Below, in pieces: positions 19,956 through 28,456 of a DNA stretch of 38,483 nt. The number at the start of each line of letters is the position of its first letter. Position 1 is the first letter of the stretch. Origin of the DNA: a virus; IMG/VR virus record IMGVR_UViG_3300046010_011274, positions 1-38,483 of that record. One strand, 5' to 3'. Under the pieces are notes generated by a model that was not told the DNA's origin, searched no databases, and worked only from the letters and a program-made list of their open reading frames with translations. The position numbers and the translations under genes were made by a program.

Positions 19956-20324
19956 ATGAGTTCGTTTACGAGTGCATTAATAGTTAAAAAGACAACGAAA
20001 AGAGAATGGGAAGTTGTAAATGACTTCACCTATGAAGTTGGTAGCCTCGGAAGTGGTGAAAAAATCACCGTTCCGCAAGGGTTTAAAACCGACTTAGCAT
20101 CAATCCCTAGAATATTCTGGTCGCTTCTTCCTCCTGATGGGGACTATTCACAAGCATGTGTTCTACACGATTGGATGTGTGTCCAGAAAGGGCAAGTAGA
20201 AAAATACTACGACTATAAAAAGACCTCGGATATATTCTTAGAGGCAATGGAAGTCTTAAAAGTGACTAAAGTTACTAGACAAATTCTATATAGGGGTGTT
20301 CTATGGTTCGGCCCTCGTTTTTAA
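19956..20324 (+). CDS. DUF1353 family protein
   Basis: 122 residues. VPQGFKTDLASIPRIFWSLL, CVLHDWMC and ILYRGVLWFG are the DUF1353 signature, a phage protein family often found near lysis or tail genes; its function is unknown. Confidence 0.88.
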   Translation: MSSFTSALIVKKTTKREWEVVNDFTYEVGSLGSGEKITVPQGFKTDLASIPRIFWSLLPPDGDYSQACVLHDWMCVQKGQVEKYYDYKKTSDIFLEAMEVLKVTKVTRQILYRGVLWFGPRF

Positions 20325-20325
20325 T

Positions 20326-20354
20326 TTGCAATATATGCGATTTATTGATAAATT
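20326..20354 (+). promoter_or_regulatory. Sigma70-type promoter, leaderless
   Basis: TTGCAA (20326-20331), 17 nt, TAAATT (20349-20354); ATG of the IF-1-like gene at 20360, 5 nt later. Confidence 0.6.
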
Positions 20355-20359
20355 AGTAT

Positions 20360-20581
20360 ATGTCAAAGACGCAAAATATTAAAATCATGGGTCATGTTAC
20401 CCAGATTCATGTTAATGCCCAATTCAGCGTAAAAGTCGAAAAAATCGATAAACCTCTAATATGCTACCTTGCAGGTAAAATATCTCGCGGCCAATCCAAA
20501 CCCACAGTAGGGGATAGAGTCGAATTAGAGATATACCCGCAGGATTATACTAAAGGACGAATCATACGTGTTCTTAAATAA
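20360..20581 (+). CDS. infA: Translation initiation factor IF-1-like protein
   Basis: 73 residues, the size of bacterial IF-1 (about 72). Aligned by eye it keeps the S1/OB-fold pattern: I--G-V, A-F-V-V, CYLAGKISRG (IF-1: AHISGKMRKN), VGDRVELEIYPQDYTKGRII (IF-1: [20 protein letters not shown]). IF-1 binds the ribosomal A site and works with IF-2 and IF-3 in start selection. A phage copy with its own promoter could retune initiation toward this genome's leaderless mRNAs. Another single S1/OB protein is the alternative. Confidence 0.8.
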   Translation: MSKTQNIKIMGHVTQIHVNAQFSVKVEKIDKPLICYLAGKISRGQSKPTVGDRVELEIYPQDYTKGRIIRVLK

Positions 20582-20589
20582 ATAAAGTA

Positions 20590-21315
20590 ATGACGTTAAA
20601 AAACTTTATTATACAAGAGAGGGCATATTTCTCAGACCTCTCCACCTTCTCCGAAGAAATCATTTCTCAACTAACCGAGAAGATTAAAAATAAGAAGAAT
20701 ATTAGATCAGGCGATTCGTTCGTCGTAGAATTAGGCGATAATCATGATCTTGAAATTAAATTCTATAAAGAATATTCGCGCAGAGCAAGGGCATTCATCA
20801 ATGAAAACCCTGAAGTGGAGGAAGGTGTTCAGGCACTTTATTTCGATAATACTACTGATAAAGCCGATGGGACCATAGAAATCTACCTGAACCATGCAAA
20901 GACATACTACTATAAAGATGTCGATTCGATTGCTATTGTGAACAGCCGCCTACCGAAGTTCATTAAAGAAATTCTTCGCCATGAAATAACCCATGCATAC
21001 GAATCAAATGTAATGGGATTCAACGAAATTCGTCCTAAACGCGAAGAGAATCCGACATATGATGATTATGTTAATTCGGACGAAGAGGTAAATGCGAAAT
21101 TCAACGAACTGATCGCATCTGTGATCTCAGGTGATAATCTCGTGAAATACTATATTGCTGCGGGGGATGCTAATGCTGCTATGAGAGCATTAGTTATGAA
21201 AATCAAACATGAACCCTCTATCGTCGATCTATCCGATGAAAATAAGAAGTGGATTCTCAAAACTGCATACACAACTATTCAAGATGAAATCGATAAGACT
21301 TTCATCGAACCATAA
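20590..21315 (+). CDS. HExxH zinc-metalloprotease-like protein
   Basis: 241 residues. HEITHAYES at 131-139 is a zincin motif with a downstream glutamate-rich region that could supply the third ligand. A beta domain (EIKFYKEYSRRARAFINENP) comes before it. No signal peptide. Could be a virion or maturation protease; no family is recognised. Ends at the bidirectional terminator at 21321. Confidence 0.65.
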   Translation: MTLKNFIIQERAYFSDLSTFSEEIISQLTEKIKNKKNIRSGDSFVVELGDNHDLEIKFYKEYSRRARAFINENPEVEEGVQALYFDNTTDKADGTIEIYLNHAKTYYYKDVDSIAIVNSRLPKFIKEILRHEITHAYESNVMGFNEIRPKREENPTYDDYVNSDEEVNAKFNELIASVISGDNLVKYYIAAGDANAAMRALVMKIKHEPSIVDLSDENKKWILKTAYTTIQDEIDKTFIEP

Positions 21316-21320
21316 AACGA

Positions 21321-21353
21321 AAAAAGGCCACTCTTATTAGAAGTGGCCTTTTT
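21321..21353. terminator. Bidirectional intrinsic terminator
   Basis: AAAAAGGCCACT (21321-21332) pairs with AGTGGCCTTTTT (21342-21353) around a 9-nt loop. T-runs on both strands serve the convergent genes 20590(+) and 21372(-). Confidence 0.93.
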
Positions 21354-21371
21354 TTATTGTTTATTTAATTG

Positions 21372-22040
21372 TTATCGGCTCGGAACTGCAATACCGCATG
21401 ATTGCGCTGATTTACCGGAGTTAGCCTCTAAGGATTGATATACATTATCAATTTCCATTGCTTGCCTGTTTGATGCATCAATCGATCCTGTATCGGAAAG
21501 ATTTAATGGACGCCAATACTGATATTGGAGAGCAACACTAAAGTTGGTAACTTCGATTGCAGTTTGGTCATAACTAATTTCGCCGACTGATTGCGGATAG
21601 ACACCGATAAGACGATATCCTTTAATACCTTCGCACCCTGGAGTGAATACTGCAATATCTAAGCTAGAAGTATCGCACGGAAATTGAAATGCACCACACA
21701 TCGATTGCTCGTTCATAGTCTCGAAAGACCAACGTTCGAAGCTATCACGGAGGAAATAATCGCCTGGAGTTCTAAATGAAACGGTCCAAGGATTAGGTTC
21801 GTATGAAGTCTGTCCAGGGATTTTAAAATTAAAACCTCCGACTGGAACGTCGATATTGGTAATGTTTTTACCAGGGACAACCAAGGTTGTTGCATAGTAA
21901 TGACCACCATTATCGATCAAATCTCTTCTAACATAGGATGGGACACCAGGGCCGACATCCAATATACGGATTTGATTTTGACGAGAAAAATCGTGTCTTT
22001 GAAAGACTTGCTTTGCTATAGAGAGAGAACCTAATGACAT
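21372..22040 (-). CDS. Tail tube protein, T4 gp19 family
   Basis: 222 residues. The N-terminal AKQVFQRHDFSRQNQIRIL and the central PGKNITNIDVPVGGFNFKIPG and TVSFRTPGDYFLRDSFERW match gp19-type tube proteins (F-R-D-A-R-N at the start, TV-F----D---R-FE-W in the middle). Hexameric rings of such proteins stack to form the inner tube of contractile tails, so the phage should be a myovirus. It has its own GATAAATA late promoter and is the last gene of the leftward block. Confidence 0.85.
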   Translation of the reverse strand: MSLGSLSIAKQVFQRHDFSRQNQIRILDVGPGVPSYVRRDLIDNGGHYYATTLVVPGKNITNIDVPVGGFNFKIPGQTSYEPNPWTVSFRTPGDYFLRDSFERWSFETMNEQSMCGAFQFPCDTSSLDIAVFTPGCEGIKGYRLIGVYPQSVGEISYDQTAIEVTNFSVALQYQYWRPLNLSDTGSIDASNRQAMEIDNVYQSLEANSGKSAQSCGIAVPSR

Positions 22041-22046
22041 ATGAAT

Positions 22047-22054
22047 TATTTATC
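22047..22054 (-). promoter_or_regulatory. Late promoter box GATAAATA
   Basis: Reads GATAAATA on the minus strand, 6 nt before the tail tube ATG. Confidence 0.65.
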
Positions 22055-22091
22055 ATATGGATCAGATTTTCCTATAAAATAAATTTACAAG

Positions 22092-22415
22092 CTATTCTAC
22101 AATGAAAGTGACTTCTTCGATGTCATGTGCTTCTGCAACAGATGAGTCTAATGAATACTTCATAGGAATAGCCCCTTTACTGTGTAGGTATTGCTCAATG
22201 TCTCCAGAAACCGTCTGAGTATAGTTAAGAATTGCACTATATGGGATATCACGCTCTTGTATCTCCTCTTTATATGAGGTTTCTCCGAGGTTGATAAATT
22301 TTAACCCATTACAGAAGGCGAACCATGTCGATAGTTCGGCAGAACTCATTTCAGATGCGGATTTTAACGAGTTATCTTTATTAGATAATTTCAATTCGGT
22401 TTTTGGTATTTTCAT
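22092..22415 (-). CDS. Hypothetical protein (107 aa)
   Basis: Unrecognised acidic protein (MKIPKTELKLSNKDNSLKSA). Overlaps the upstream gene by 35 nt. Its position beside the tail tube suggests tail or baseplate assembly, but no motif confirms this. Confidence 0.65.
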   Translation of the reverse strand: MKIPKTELKLSNKDNSLKSASEMSSAELSTWFAFCNGLKFINLGETSYKEEIQERDIPYSAILNYTQTVSGDIEQYLHSKGAIPMKYSLDSSVAEAHDIEEVTFIVE

Positions 22416-22968
22416 ATGGTTTTATTGTTATTGATCCTACGTGTGGAATTTTATGTAATTTGAGCGTGTGAAATTCTGGAAGATTGTTGTTCAGTTGCCG
22501 TGCAACGAATTCAACATTCGATTCTTCGATACCACTGTCTTTAGTGTGGAACAATACCATTGATCTCATCGAATTAAATTCTTGATTTCCTTTGGAAGAC
22601 TTATTGAATAATTCAAATGCAACCTTTATATGGCGTGATAACTCTTGAAGTATTTCACCATGACGATACCAGAACTTGATAGGATTCGTTCTCATCAATA
22701 TCTCACAGTCCTTACACATGAATTCCTTTGCGATCTTTTCCTCAGAACCCCAATAGTCGAAATACGACTGATATTGGTCAGGATTTAAAATTTTCGATTC
22801 AGAGCAATATGCACATTCAACCGTCCGGTTCGTCCTAGGAAGCCTCTCCCTCTCTTCGGTTAAGACTTTCTTCTTAACGCTGGAGGTTTTCTCTGGGACT
22901 TCTTTGCTCGAAGCTTTGGGTTTTTTGCTCGAAAAATCGGGCATTTCTATTTCTTGTATATTTTCCAT
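22381..22968 (-). CDS. Zinc-binding hypothetical protein (195 aa)
   Basis: A basic, disordered N-terminus (KKPKASSKEVPEKTSSVKKK) is followed by CAYCSESK and CKDCE knuckles making one zinc site, and a helical C-terminal part. No known family; possibly a baseplate or tail assembly factor given its neighbours. Confidence 0.65.
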   Translation of the reverse strand: MENIQEIEMPDFSSKKPKASSKEVPEKTSSVKKKVLTEERERLPRTNRTVECAYCSESKILNPDQYQSYFDYWGSEEKIAKEFMCKDCEILMRTNPIKFWYRHGEILQELSRHIKVAFELFNKSSKGNQEFNSMRSMVLFHTKDSGIEESNVEFVARQLNNNLPEFHTLKLHKIPHVGSITIKPYENTKNRIEII

Positions 22969-22983
22969 AAAATTTGTGATCGG

Positions 22984-23394
22984 TTATATGAGTGCCGATA
23001 TCATACCCAAAAGATACACCCTAAACGAAGTGTTGTCAATGCTTTCTTTTGATACCGATTTAATATCAATATCTTTTAGTTTATTTTCAATTCGGATTAA
23101 GTCTGAATCGCTATATGTGTTTCGAAGACTCTGCAAAAAGAATCGGGTAAAAATATACCATATATGTTCACTGGACATATTATTATTCGTGGTTTTTGCG
23201 GCCAATTGCGCTTGTTGAAATTTTGTAAAATCTTCTGGAGTTAAAGATGCACTAAATTTATGTATGGCATCCAGAAATTCACCGATATCGATCTTTTCCC
23301 GTTGGGTCGAGGGTTCGGCTTTTATGGTCGCATCTTGGCGGGTATAATAGATATCCGACAGAGGTCGTTCAAAATCATATTCAAATCTACTCAT
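22984..23394 (-). CDS. Hypothetical protein (136 aa)
   Basis: Unrecognised, mostly helical (IDIGEFLDAIHKFSASLTPED). Member of the leftward unit 25279-22092 with 3-15 nt gaps. Confidence 0.65.
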   Translation of the reverse strand: MSRFEYDFERPLSDIYYTRQDATIKAEPSTQREKIDIGEFLDAIHKFSASLTPEDFTKFQQAQLAAKTTNNNMSSEHIWYIFTRFFLQSLRNTYSDSDLIRIENKLKDIDIKSVSKESIDNTSFRVYLLGMISALI

Positions 23395-23397
23395 ATA

Positions 23398-23799
23398 TTA
23401 CATCGGTATGTTTATAGATTCTGGTGATGTGATAGCGGCAGTCATAAATGTGACATAAATCGCATTTACCTTTTTACACTGCTCGCATTTATATTCTAAT
23501 TTATCTAAATCGACTGTCTGCACCTCTTTATGTCCACAATACTGACAGACAGTATCGATGGCATATTGTTTATACGGCTTACTATTATACTCCTCCAATT
23601 TACGTTTTATAATTAGAGTATCACGAACATATTGCAAACCATAATCTCCGAGAAATATCAAAACCACATAGGTTAAAACCCATAATGGGAATGATACTAT
23701 GGGAAAAATTAAAGCTGTCGGCCATGCAAGAAGACATGATGTTATCCCTAGAAGGAATAAGGCTTTTATAATGATCAGTATTTTCTTCGATGTTTTCAT
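23398..23799 (-). CDS. Membrane protein with zinc ribbon (133 aa)
   Basis: Two adjacent membrane helices (IIKALFLLGITSCLLAWPTA and FPLWVLTYVVLIFLGDYG) are followed by a zinc ribbon, CQYCGHKE...CEQCKK. Overlaps the upstream gene by ATGA. The role is unknown. Confidence 0.7.
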   Translation of the reverse strand: MKTSKKILIIIKALFLLGITSCLLAWPTALIFPIVSFPLWVLTYVVLIFLGDYGLQYVRDTLIIKRKLEEYNSKPYKQYAIDTVCQYCGHKEVQTVDLDKLEYKCEQCKKVNAIYVTFMTAAITSPESINIPM

Positions 23800-24026
23800 T
23801 TAGAATCTGCTTCTTTAACGATTTTGGTTATTCCACTCTTATTGAACATGCCGCAGTTACCGCAACGCCAATCGCATTTCATAACTTGACGGCCTGATGC
23901 TTCCTTAACTAGATATTCACGGCCAGGGATCGTTGTGCTACATTTTCTACAGGGGATTGAGGTTCTTTGTAATAGATACATATGCACATATTTAGTTCGG
24001 AGGAAGCCTCTAGACAAGAAATTCAT
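23796..24026 (-). CDS. Small zinc-ribbon protein (76 aa)
   Basis: CRKC and CGNCG knuckles about 30 residues apart form a likely zinc ribbon. Shares one base with the exonuclease stop and overlaps the next gene by ATGA, so it is translationally coupled on both sides. Confidence 0.7.
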   Translation of the reverse strand: MNFLSRGFLRTKYVHMYLLQRTSIPCRKCSTTIPGREYLVKEASGRQVMKCDWRCGNCGMFNKSGITKIVKEADSK

Positions 24027-24949
24027 TACATGGAAACACTATAAAGAACATCATCCCACGAAAATTCTTCCTTATTTTTATCGAATATATTCTTCCATGA
24101 ACCGATTTCCCTTGCTAGATTATTAAAACCGTATTTCGTAAAAAGCCCCATAAGCTTCTCGGCATCATACCTTTTACTTAAATTTTCTTCCCACTGTTTA
24201 TCATAATGAAAATATTCGTCGGGTCTGCTGTTCACCGATTCGGCCAAATTCATAACCTTAAAATTCCTCTCGATTATAGATTTTTGTTCTTCGGTTAATT
24301 CAGGATTTACGGTTTCCCCTCTATATAACTGCATGGCTAGATTTTGAGCCTTTACAGGGCCATATCGAAATAACCCTGGAATATTGTCCGACTTATCTCC
24401 TAGAATAGCTTTATAAAACAAGAAAGCTTCAGGATCAACTTCACCATATTGTTTAAAATTCTCCAAGGTGACTAGTGCTTGAATAGTAGGCAGTAATTGA
24501 TGAGTAGACTCATTCACCAATTGTAGAAGGTCGCGATCAGATGAGACTATTAGTGAACTCTCCGACTTATCGGCAATATATTTAATGACATCATCTGCCT
24601 CCAAATCATAGGGGAATAATGTTCGAATACCCAATGCATCGCAAAAATCGACGATAAGCTGCATATATGATAGGACATTCTTCTTATCATCTGTATCGAC
24701 ACGGTTCTCCTTATATTCAGGGACGATCTCACGACGAAAATTCACAAAATCAGGATTTAATCGTCTATCCCAAGTGAAATATATTTGCTCTGACGGAAAT
24801 CTATCCGCCAGCGATTTGAGCATAACCATTGCTTGATATAGAGGGCGAGTGTCTAGTCCGTCTACATCTCTAGGTTGTCTATTGGTTTTCGCATAGAAAC
24901 TGCGAAATAGGAAATTATTACCATCGATTATTAAATTATGATATTGCAT
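24026..24949 (-). CDS. 5'-3' exonuclease / flap endonuclease (T4 RNase H type)
   Basis: 307 residues of the PolA N-terminal/FEN family. Acidic metal ligands are in place: IIDGNN (D9), FTWD (D61), LEADDV (E118, D119, D120), SSDRD (D138, D140) and LGDKSDNIPG (D185, D188), the last being the helix-hairpin-helix DNA-binding start. It should remove RNA primers and flaps during phage replication, like T4 RNase H. First large gene of the leftward unit. Confidence 0.92.
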   Translation of the reverse strand: MQYHNLIIDGNNFLFRSFYAKTNRQPRDVDGLDTRPLYQAMVMLKSLADRFPSEQIYFTWDRRLNPDFVNFRREIVPEYKENRVDTDDKKNVLSYMQLIVDFCDALGIRTLFPYDLEADDVIKYIADKSESSLIVSSDRDLLQLVNESTHQLLPTIQALVTLENFKQYGEVDPEAFLFYKAILGDKSDNIPGLFRYGPVKAQNLAMQLYRGETVNPELTEEQKSIIERNFKVMNLAESVNSRPDEYFHYDKQWEENLSKRYDAEKLMGLFTKYGFNNLAREIGSWKNIFDKNKEEFSWDDVLYSVSM

Positions 24950-24955
24950 CCTTCA

Positions 24956-25279
24956 TCATACACCATTTTTAACGCTATGCAAGTTATTATTATATTGTTT
25001 CTTAAATGAGGTCAATACAAATTTTGGCAATTTCTCGATCTCAGATATCACTTTACGTTCTATCATACTCTCAAAATCAGCCACAGAACAGTTAAAATTT
25101 TCATTCCCGTCTGTCAGTAGGCGAATTCCAGATACTACATCGTCTTCTTCATTTATTACCACGAACGCTATTCCATGTTCTTGAAACAAATTCGTTTTAT
25201 TATTCGCAAATTTGAGAAGATTTGCATCTGGGGTGAAGGCGAAAATTCGTCCTTTGAATTTTTTCGGCATAAAAAACAT
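24956..25279 (-). CDS. Hypothetical protein (107 aa)
   Basis: Unrecognised. Start uncertain between 25279 and 25270 (MPKKFKGRIFAFTPDANLL). Precedes the exonuclease by 6 nt; probably first gene of the leftward operon. Confidence 0.6.
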   Translation of the reverse strand: MFFMPKKFKGRIFAFTPDANLLKFANNKTNLFQEHGIAFVVINEEDDVVSGIRLLTDGNENFNCSVADFESMIERKVISEIEKLPKFVLTSFKKQYNNNLHSVKNGV

Positions 25280-25351
25280 ATTCTATATCTTATCATATGC
25301 CGATAAACGATTCAAGTTTGCATTTATAGATGGAAATATTAAATAGAAAGT

Positions 25352-25531
25352 ATGGTATTAGGATCAGCAAAAACACAAGTTGTCGTCGGAAGTCAGGTAT
25401 TTTACGTTCCGTCCGATAAAATTCAAGAAGTATATTCATTATTATCCAGACTGCAAAGTCTTGCAGTTAACGAAAACACTGTTAACGGAGTTCCGCCACA
25501 ATACAACGGTTTAAGTATTATCAGAGGATGA
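25352..25531 (+). CDS. Small hypothetical protein (59 aa)
   Basis: Begins MVLGSAKTQVVVGSQVFYVP; unrecognised. ATGA overlap with the tiny membrane ORF after it. Confidence 0.55.
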   Translation: MVLGSAKTQVVVGSQVFYVPSDKIQEVYSLLSRLQSLAVNENTVNGVPPQYNGLSIIRG

Positions 25532-25602
25532 TTATTATTCCCATTTTGGCAATATTCTTGATTTATTACGGAATCAGAAACGTGCAGTGTGACATTTATT
25601 GA
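25528..25602 (+). CDS. Tiny single-helix membrane peptide (24 aa)
   Basis: MIIIPILAIFLIYYG forms one membrane helix with a short polar tail. The ATGA overlap with the upstream gene supports translation. Function unknown. Confidence 0.4.
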   Translation: MIIIPILAIFLIYYGIRNVQCDIY

Positions 25603-25611
25603 AAATTCCTC

Positions 25612-25640
25612 TTGCATATAACCCCATTTCATGGTAGTAT
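25612..25640 (+). promoter_or_regulatory. Sigma70-type promoter, leaderless
   Basis: TTGCAT (25612-25617), 17 nt, TAGTAT (25635-25640); ATG at 25647, 6 nt later. Drives the clamp-loader operon. Confidence 0.65.
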
Positions 25641-25646
25641 GTTGGG

Positions 25647-26057
25647 ATGGAGAATATTGACCACATTGTATTTCAGAGACTCAAATCTCATCCAGATTTT
25701 CAAAAAACCGAAACCGTATGGCTTTCCGTATACCGTAAACACCAATGTTACGGTGGGTGCGAAGAAGGCGGTTGGTGGTATGATGTATATGAATTAGAGG
25801 GTTCTATCCCATTCCTTTCGGAGCAGGATGCATTGGATGTTCTTCAGGTGGCTAAAGATGAAATTGAGGATATCAATAAATTAGAAGCACCTTATCGTCA
25901 TAGCTCTATGGCAAATCTTCCAGATGAGGAAACCGCATACCATGATGAGGGTTATATACCCGTAGGATGGGATGATGGCGGTAAACTTCTAGTAACCGTC
26001 GAAAAAGTCAAAGGCGAACTTGATAACACAAAAGAAGGGCGACCACATTACGAATAA
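25647..26057 (+). CDS. Hypothetical protein (136 aa)
   Basis: Unrecognised, acidic, with a HQCYGGCEEGGWWYDVYE segment that could bind metal. First gene of the 25647-29052 operon, 3 nt before the clamp loader. Confidence 0.65.
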   Translation: MENIDHIVFQRLKSHPDFQKTETVWLSVYRKHQCYGGCEEGGWWYDVYELEGSIPFLSEQDALDVLQVAKDEIEDINKLEAPYRHSSMANLPDEETAYHDEGYIPVGWDDGGKLLVTVEKVKGELDNTKEGRPHYE

Positions 26058-26060
26058 AAT

Positions 26061-26963
26061 ATGAATATAGAAACCATTGCATGGCCATTCAAATATGCGC
26101 CAAAAACTATCGACGACATAATTCTTTCGGATAAAAACCGAGAATATTTTAATAATCTAAAAGATATTCCCAACAATTATCTTTTTGTTGGATTGCCAGG
26201 TGCAGGAAAGACTACATTGGCTAAGATACTAGCCAAAAAATTCGCTCCGACTTCTTATCTCTTCCTTAATGCCTCCGACGAATCGGGTATTGAAACCGTT
26301 AGAACGAAGATCAAGGACTTCATCGAAACGATGTCCTTGGATGGGGCACAGAAAATAGTCATTCTCGATGAGTGTGATGGTTTTTCACCACAAGCACAAG
26401 ATGCCTTACGTTTCCTCATGGAAGAATTCTTAGATGATGTGAAATTCATTCTTACTGGAAACCATAAGAATAAGATAAGGGAAGCACTGCAAAGTCGTTG
26501 CATCATGTTCGATTTCGCAGTCGATATCAAGGCAGTATTCCAAAGAGTCTTGTCTATATGTGCATCAGAGAACATATCTCTTGATATTGAACAGAAGAAG
26601 AATCTGGCTCAGATTGTTAAAATGTGTCATCCTGACATTAGGAAAACAATCAATCATGTTCAACGATGCTGTCAAAGTGGGGAATTCGTTTACAATAAAA
26701 ACGAACCCGAGATCGTATCGAAAGAGATTTTCACTATGTTGAAGGAGAAAACGCCTGTGTGGGATATTAGAAAATATACTATTTCGAATGAAGGTAACTT
26801 CAGCAATGACTATCTTCTTTTAATGAGGAATCTTTTTGACCTCTTCGTTGAAGATAAAAATGTCTCTGCTGTCATGTATATTGTTGACAGCATCTATAAA
26901 CATGCTATAGTATCTGATCCAGAAATAAATTTCATGGGGCTTCTTATCAATCTTTCAAAATGA
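26061..26963 (+). CDS. Sliding clamp loader ATPase (T4 gp44-like)
   Basis: 300 residues, AAA+ fold: Walker A GLPGAGKTT (44-52), Walker B LDECD (102-106), sensor 1 FILTGN and the SRC arginine-finger motif (145-147). Length and motif order match T4 gp44 and archaeal RFC small subunits. It loads the sliding clamp at primer ends for the phage DNA polymerase. A gp62-like partner is not seen in this window. Overlaps the HAD gene by ATGA. Confidence 0.9.
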   Translation: MNIETIAWPFKYAPKTIDDIILSDKNREYFNNLKDIPNNYLFVGLPGAGKTTLAKILAKKFAPTSYLFLNASDESGIETVRTKIKDFIETMSLDGAQKIVILDECDGFSPQAQDALRFLMEEFLDDVKFILTGNHKNKIREALQSRCIMFDFAVDIKAVFQRVLSICASENISLDIEQKKNLAQIVKMCHPDIRKTINHVQRCCQSGEFVYNKNEPEIVSKEIFTMLKEKTPVWDIRKYTISNEGNFSNDYLLLMRNLFDLFVEDKNVSAVMYIVDSIYKHAIVSDPEINFMGLLINLSK

Positions 26964-27364
26964 AAAATCCAGTCGAATACGATTCACTATTAGATATTGT
27001 TATTGCCGTCGATTTCGACGGGACATGTGTTACACATGAATACCCGAAAGTTGGTAGGGATATAGGAGCAGAATCCGTTCTTAAACGAATGGTGAATGAG
27101 GGGGCAAAGCTCATACTTTGGACAATGCGAAGCGGTGATACGTTACAAGATGCAGTGAATTGGTTCGCTGAGCGGGAAATACCTCTTTTCGGCATTCAAA
27201 GAAATCCCACTCAGGACTCTTGGACTACTAGCCCGAAAGCATATGCGAAAATATACATTGATGATGCTGCTTTAGGTGCCCCATTATGTAAAGGATTGAC
27301 CGGAGAGCGTCCTTTCGTGGATTGGAAAGCGGTATCCGCGTACTTCTGGGGAGACGAAATCTGA
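26960..27364 (+). CDS. HAD-superfamily phosphatase
   Basis: 134 residues. VDFDGTCV (motif I, DxDGT), LILWTMRSGD (motif II, T/S) and IYIDDAALG (motif IV, DD) define a small HAD hydrolase of the kind many phages carry. The substrate is probably a nucleotide or polynucleotide phosphate, which cannot be told from sequence. Coupled to the clamp loader. Confidence 0.82.
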   Translation: MKNPVEYDSLLDIVIAVDFDGTCVTHEYPKVGRDIGAESVLKRMVNEGAKLILWTMRSGDTLQDAVNWFAEREIPLFGIQRNPTQDSWTTSPKAYAKIYIDDAALGAPLCKGLTGERPFVDWKAVSAYFWGDEI

Positions 27365-27367
27365 CTT

Positions 27368-27772
27368 ATGAAAAATCCGATACTTAATAAACTACACAAT
27401 ATCCTCGAATACTACTATCGAGCAAGACAAGTGGGTCACACTAAACTGATCCTTAATGCCGCAGACTGTATTAAAAATGCAGATGCAACTGTCGTGATCG
27501 CACAGCATATTGATAGAGAGGCATTGGATATCCCAAAAGACGTTAAAACGGTTACAATAGACGAATTCAACACTAGAATGCTGGGCGTTTATTCCCCGAT
27601 TATATTTGACAACCATGCAATCGTTTCACTATTAGGTGAAAGCGTTCGCGAGATAAGACAACAACAGCGGAGAGCAGAACTTGCCGAGCATCAATTGAAA
27701 AAAATATCAGAGATGGCGGCAGTGTATTTCTCGGTTAAAGATGACTATCTTCGAGATAGAACGGAATCATAG
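27368..27772 (+). CDS. Degenerate P-loop-like protein (134 aa)
   Basis: RARQVGHTKLILNAADCI occupies the place of a Walker A helix but lacks the lysine (GHT instead of GKT); TVVIAQ and PIIFDNHAI look like the next strand and a Walker B. A C-terminal charged helix (REIRQQQRRAELAEHQLKK) may oligomerise. Possibly a decayed or non-catalytic helicase-like domain; low certainty. Confidence 0.55.
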   Translation: MKNPILNKLHNILEYYYRARQVGHTKLILNAADCIKNADATVVIAQHIDREALDIPKDVKTVTIDEFNTRMLGVYSPIIFDNHAIVSLLGESVREIRQQQRRAELAEHQLKKISEMAAVYFSVKDDYLRDRTES

Positions 27773-27777
27773 AACAG

Positions 27778-28113
27778 ATGAAACTATATAAGTATACATA
27801 TTCATCGTGCTGTCATGCAAATGAGGACGAAACATTTGATAAGTTTAGCACCCCAATAATCAAATTACACTGTATCGACTATGATGTAATATCAGAAACC
27901 CCTCATTTCTGGAATATAGGAGGTAAAAGAGTATCAAAAAAAGCCAAAAACCCATATGCATCTCCTACACCTGAAGAGGCATTTAAAGTTTTTACCCGCA
28001 AAAAACTCAACCAACTTGAGATACTTGAATATCAAGTGAAAACTATAAAAACTGTATTGTTGAAAATAACTCATAAAATAGATCAAGATAATGAAGCGAG
28101 AAATAAAATTTAG
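27778..28113 (+). CDS. Hypothetical protein (111 aa)
   Basis: Unrecognised. The pattern SCCHANEDETFDKFSTPIIK and FWNIGGKRVSKKAKNPYAS suggests a small beta domain, followed by a C-terminal helix. Overlaps the YopX gene by 23 nt. Confidence 0.6.
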   Translation: MKLYKYTYSSCCHANEDETFDKFSTPIIKLHCIDYDVISETPHFWNIGGKRVSKKAKNPYASPTPEEAFKVFTRKKLNQLEILEYQVKTIKTVLLKITHKIDQDNEARNKI

Positions 28114-28456
28114 AATCTGGGATGACCGATTAAAAACAATGTCATATTTCGATGTGTTCAACACCTTCGGAAGAATTCCTGACGACTGTAAGGATAATCT
28201 CCAACAATTTACTGGTATGCAGGATAAAAAGGGGATCGATGTGTATGAGGGAGATATAGTTCTCGGGGATCATGACGGAGGAACGGGTGAAGCGACATTA
28301 GAACCGATAACCTTCTCATATGGTTGTTTCCATATAGGTTTCTGCGATCCTCTATATGATAATGTTTATTCGGCATCACCAACCACGCTCGATGCATATA
28401 CGGTCGTTGGAAACATTTTCGAAACCCCCGAACTTATGAAAGACTATATATCGTGA
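28091..28456 (+). CDS. YopX-family protein
   Basis: 121 residues. KREIKFRIWDDRLKTMSYF at the start, LQQFTGMQDKKGIDVYEGDI in the middle and YTVVGNIFETPELM at the end are the YopX signature. YopX proteins are common in phages; function unknown. Confidence 0.9.
   Translation: MKREIKFRIWDDRLKTMSYFDVFNTFGRIPDDCKDNLQQFTGMQDKKGIDVYEGDIVLGDHDGGTGEATLEPITFSYGCFHIGFCDPLYDNVYSASPTTLDAYTVVGNIFETPELMKDYIS

Noticed and set aside
26200-26260. Codon reassignment suggested by the odd tRNA set
   Set aside because: Conserved motifs (for example the clamp-loader Walker A) read correctly with the standard code, and TAA, TAG and TGA all act as stops at sensible gene ends.
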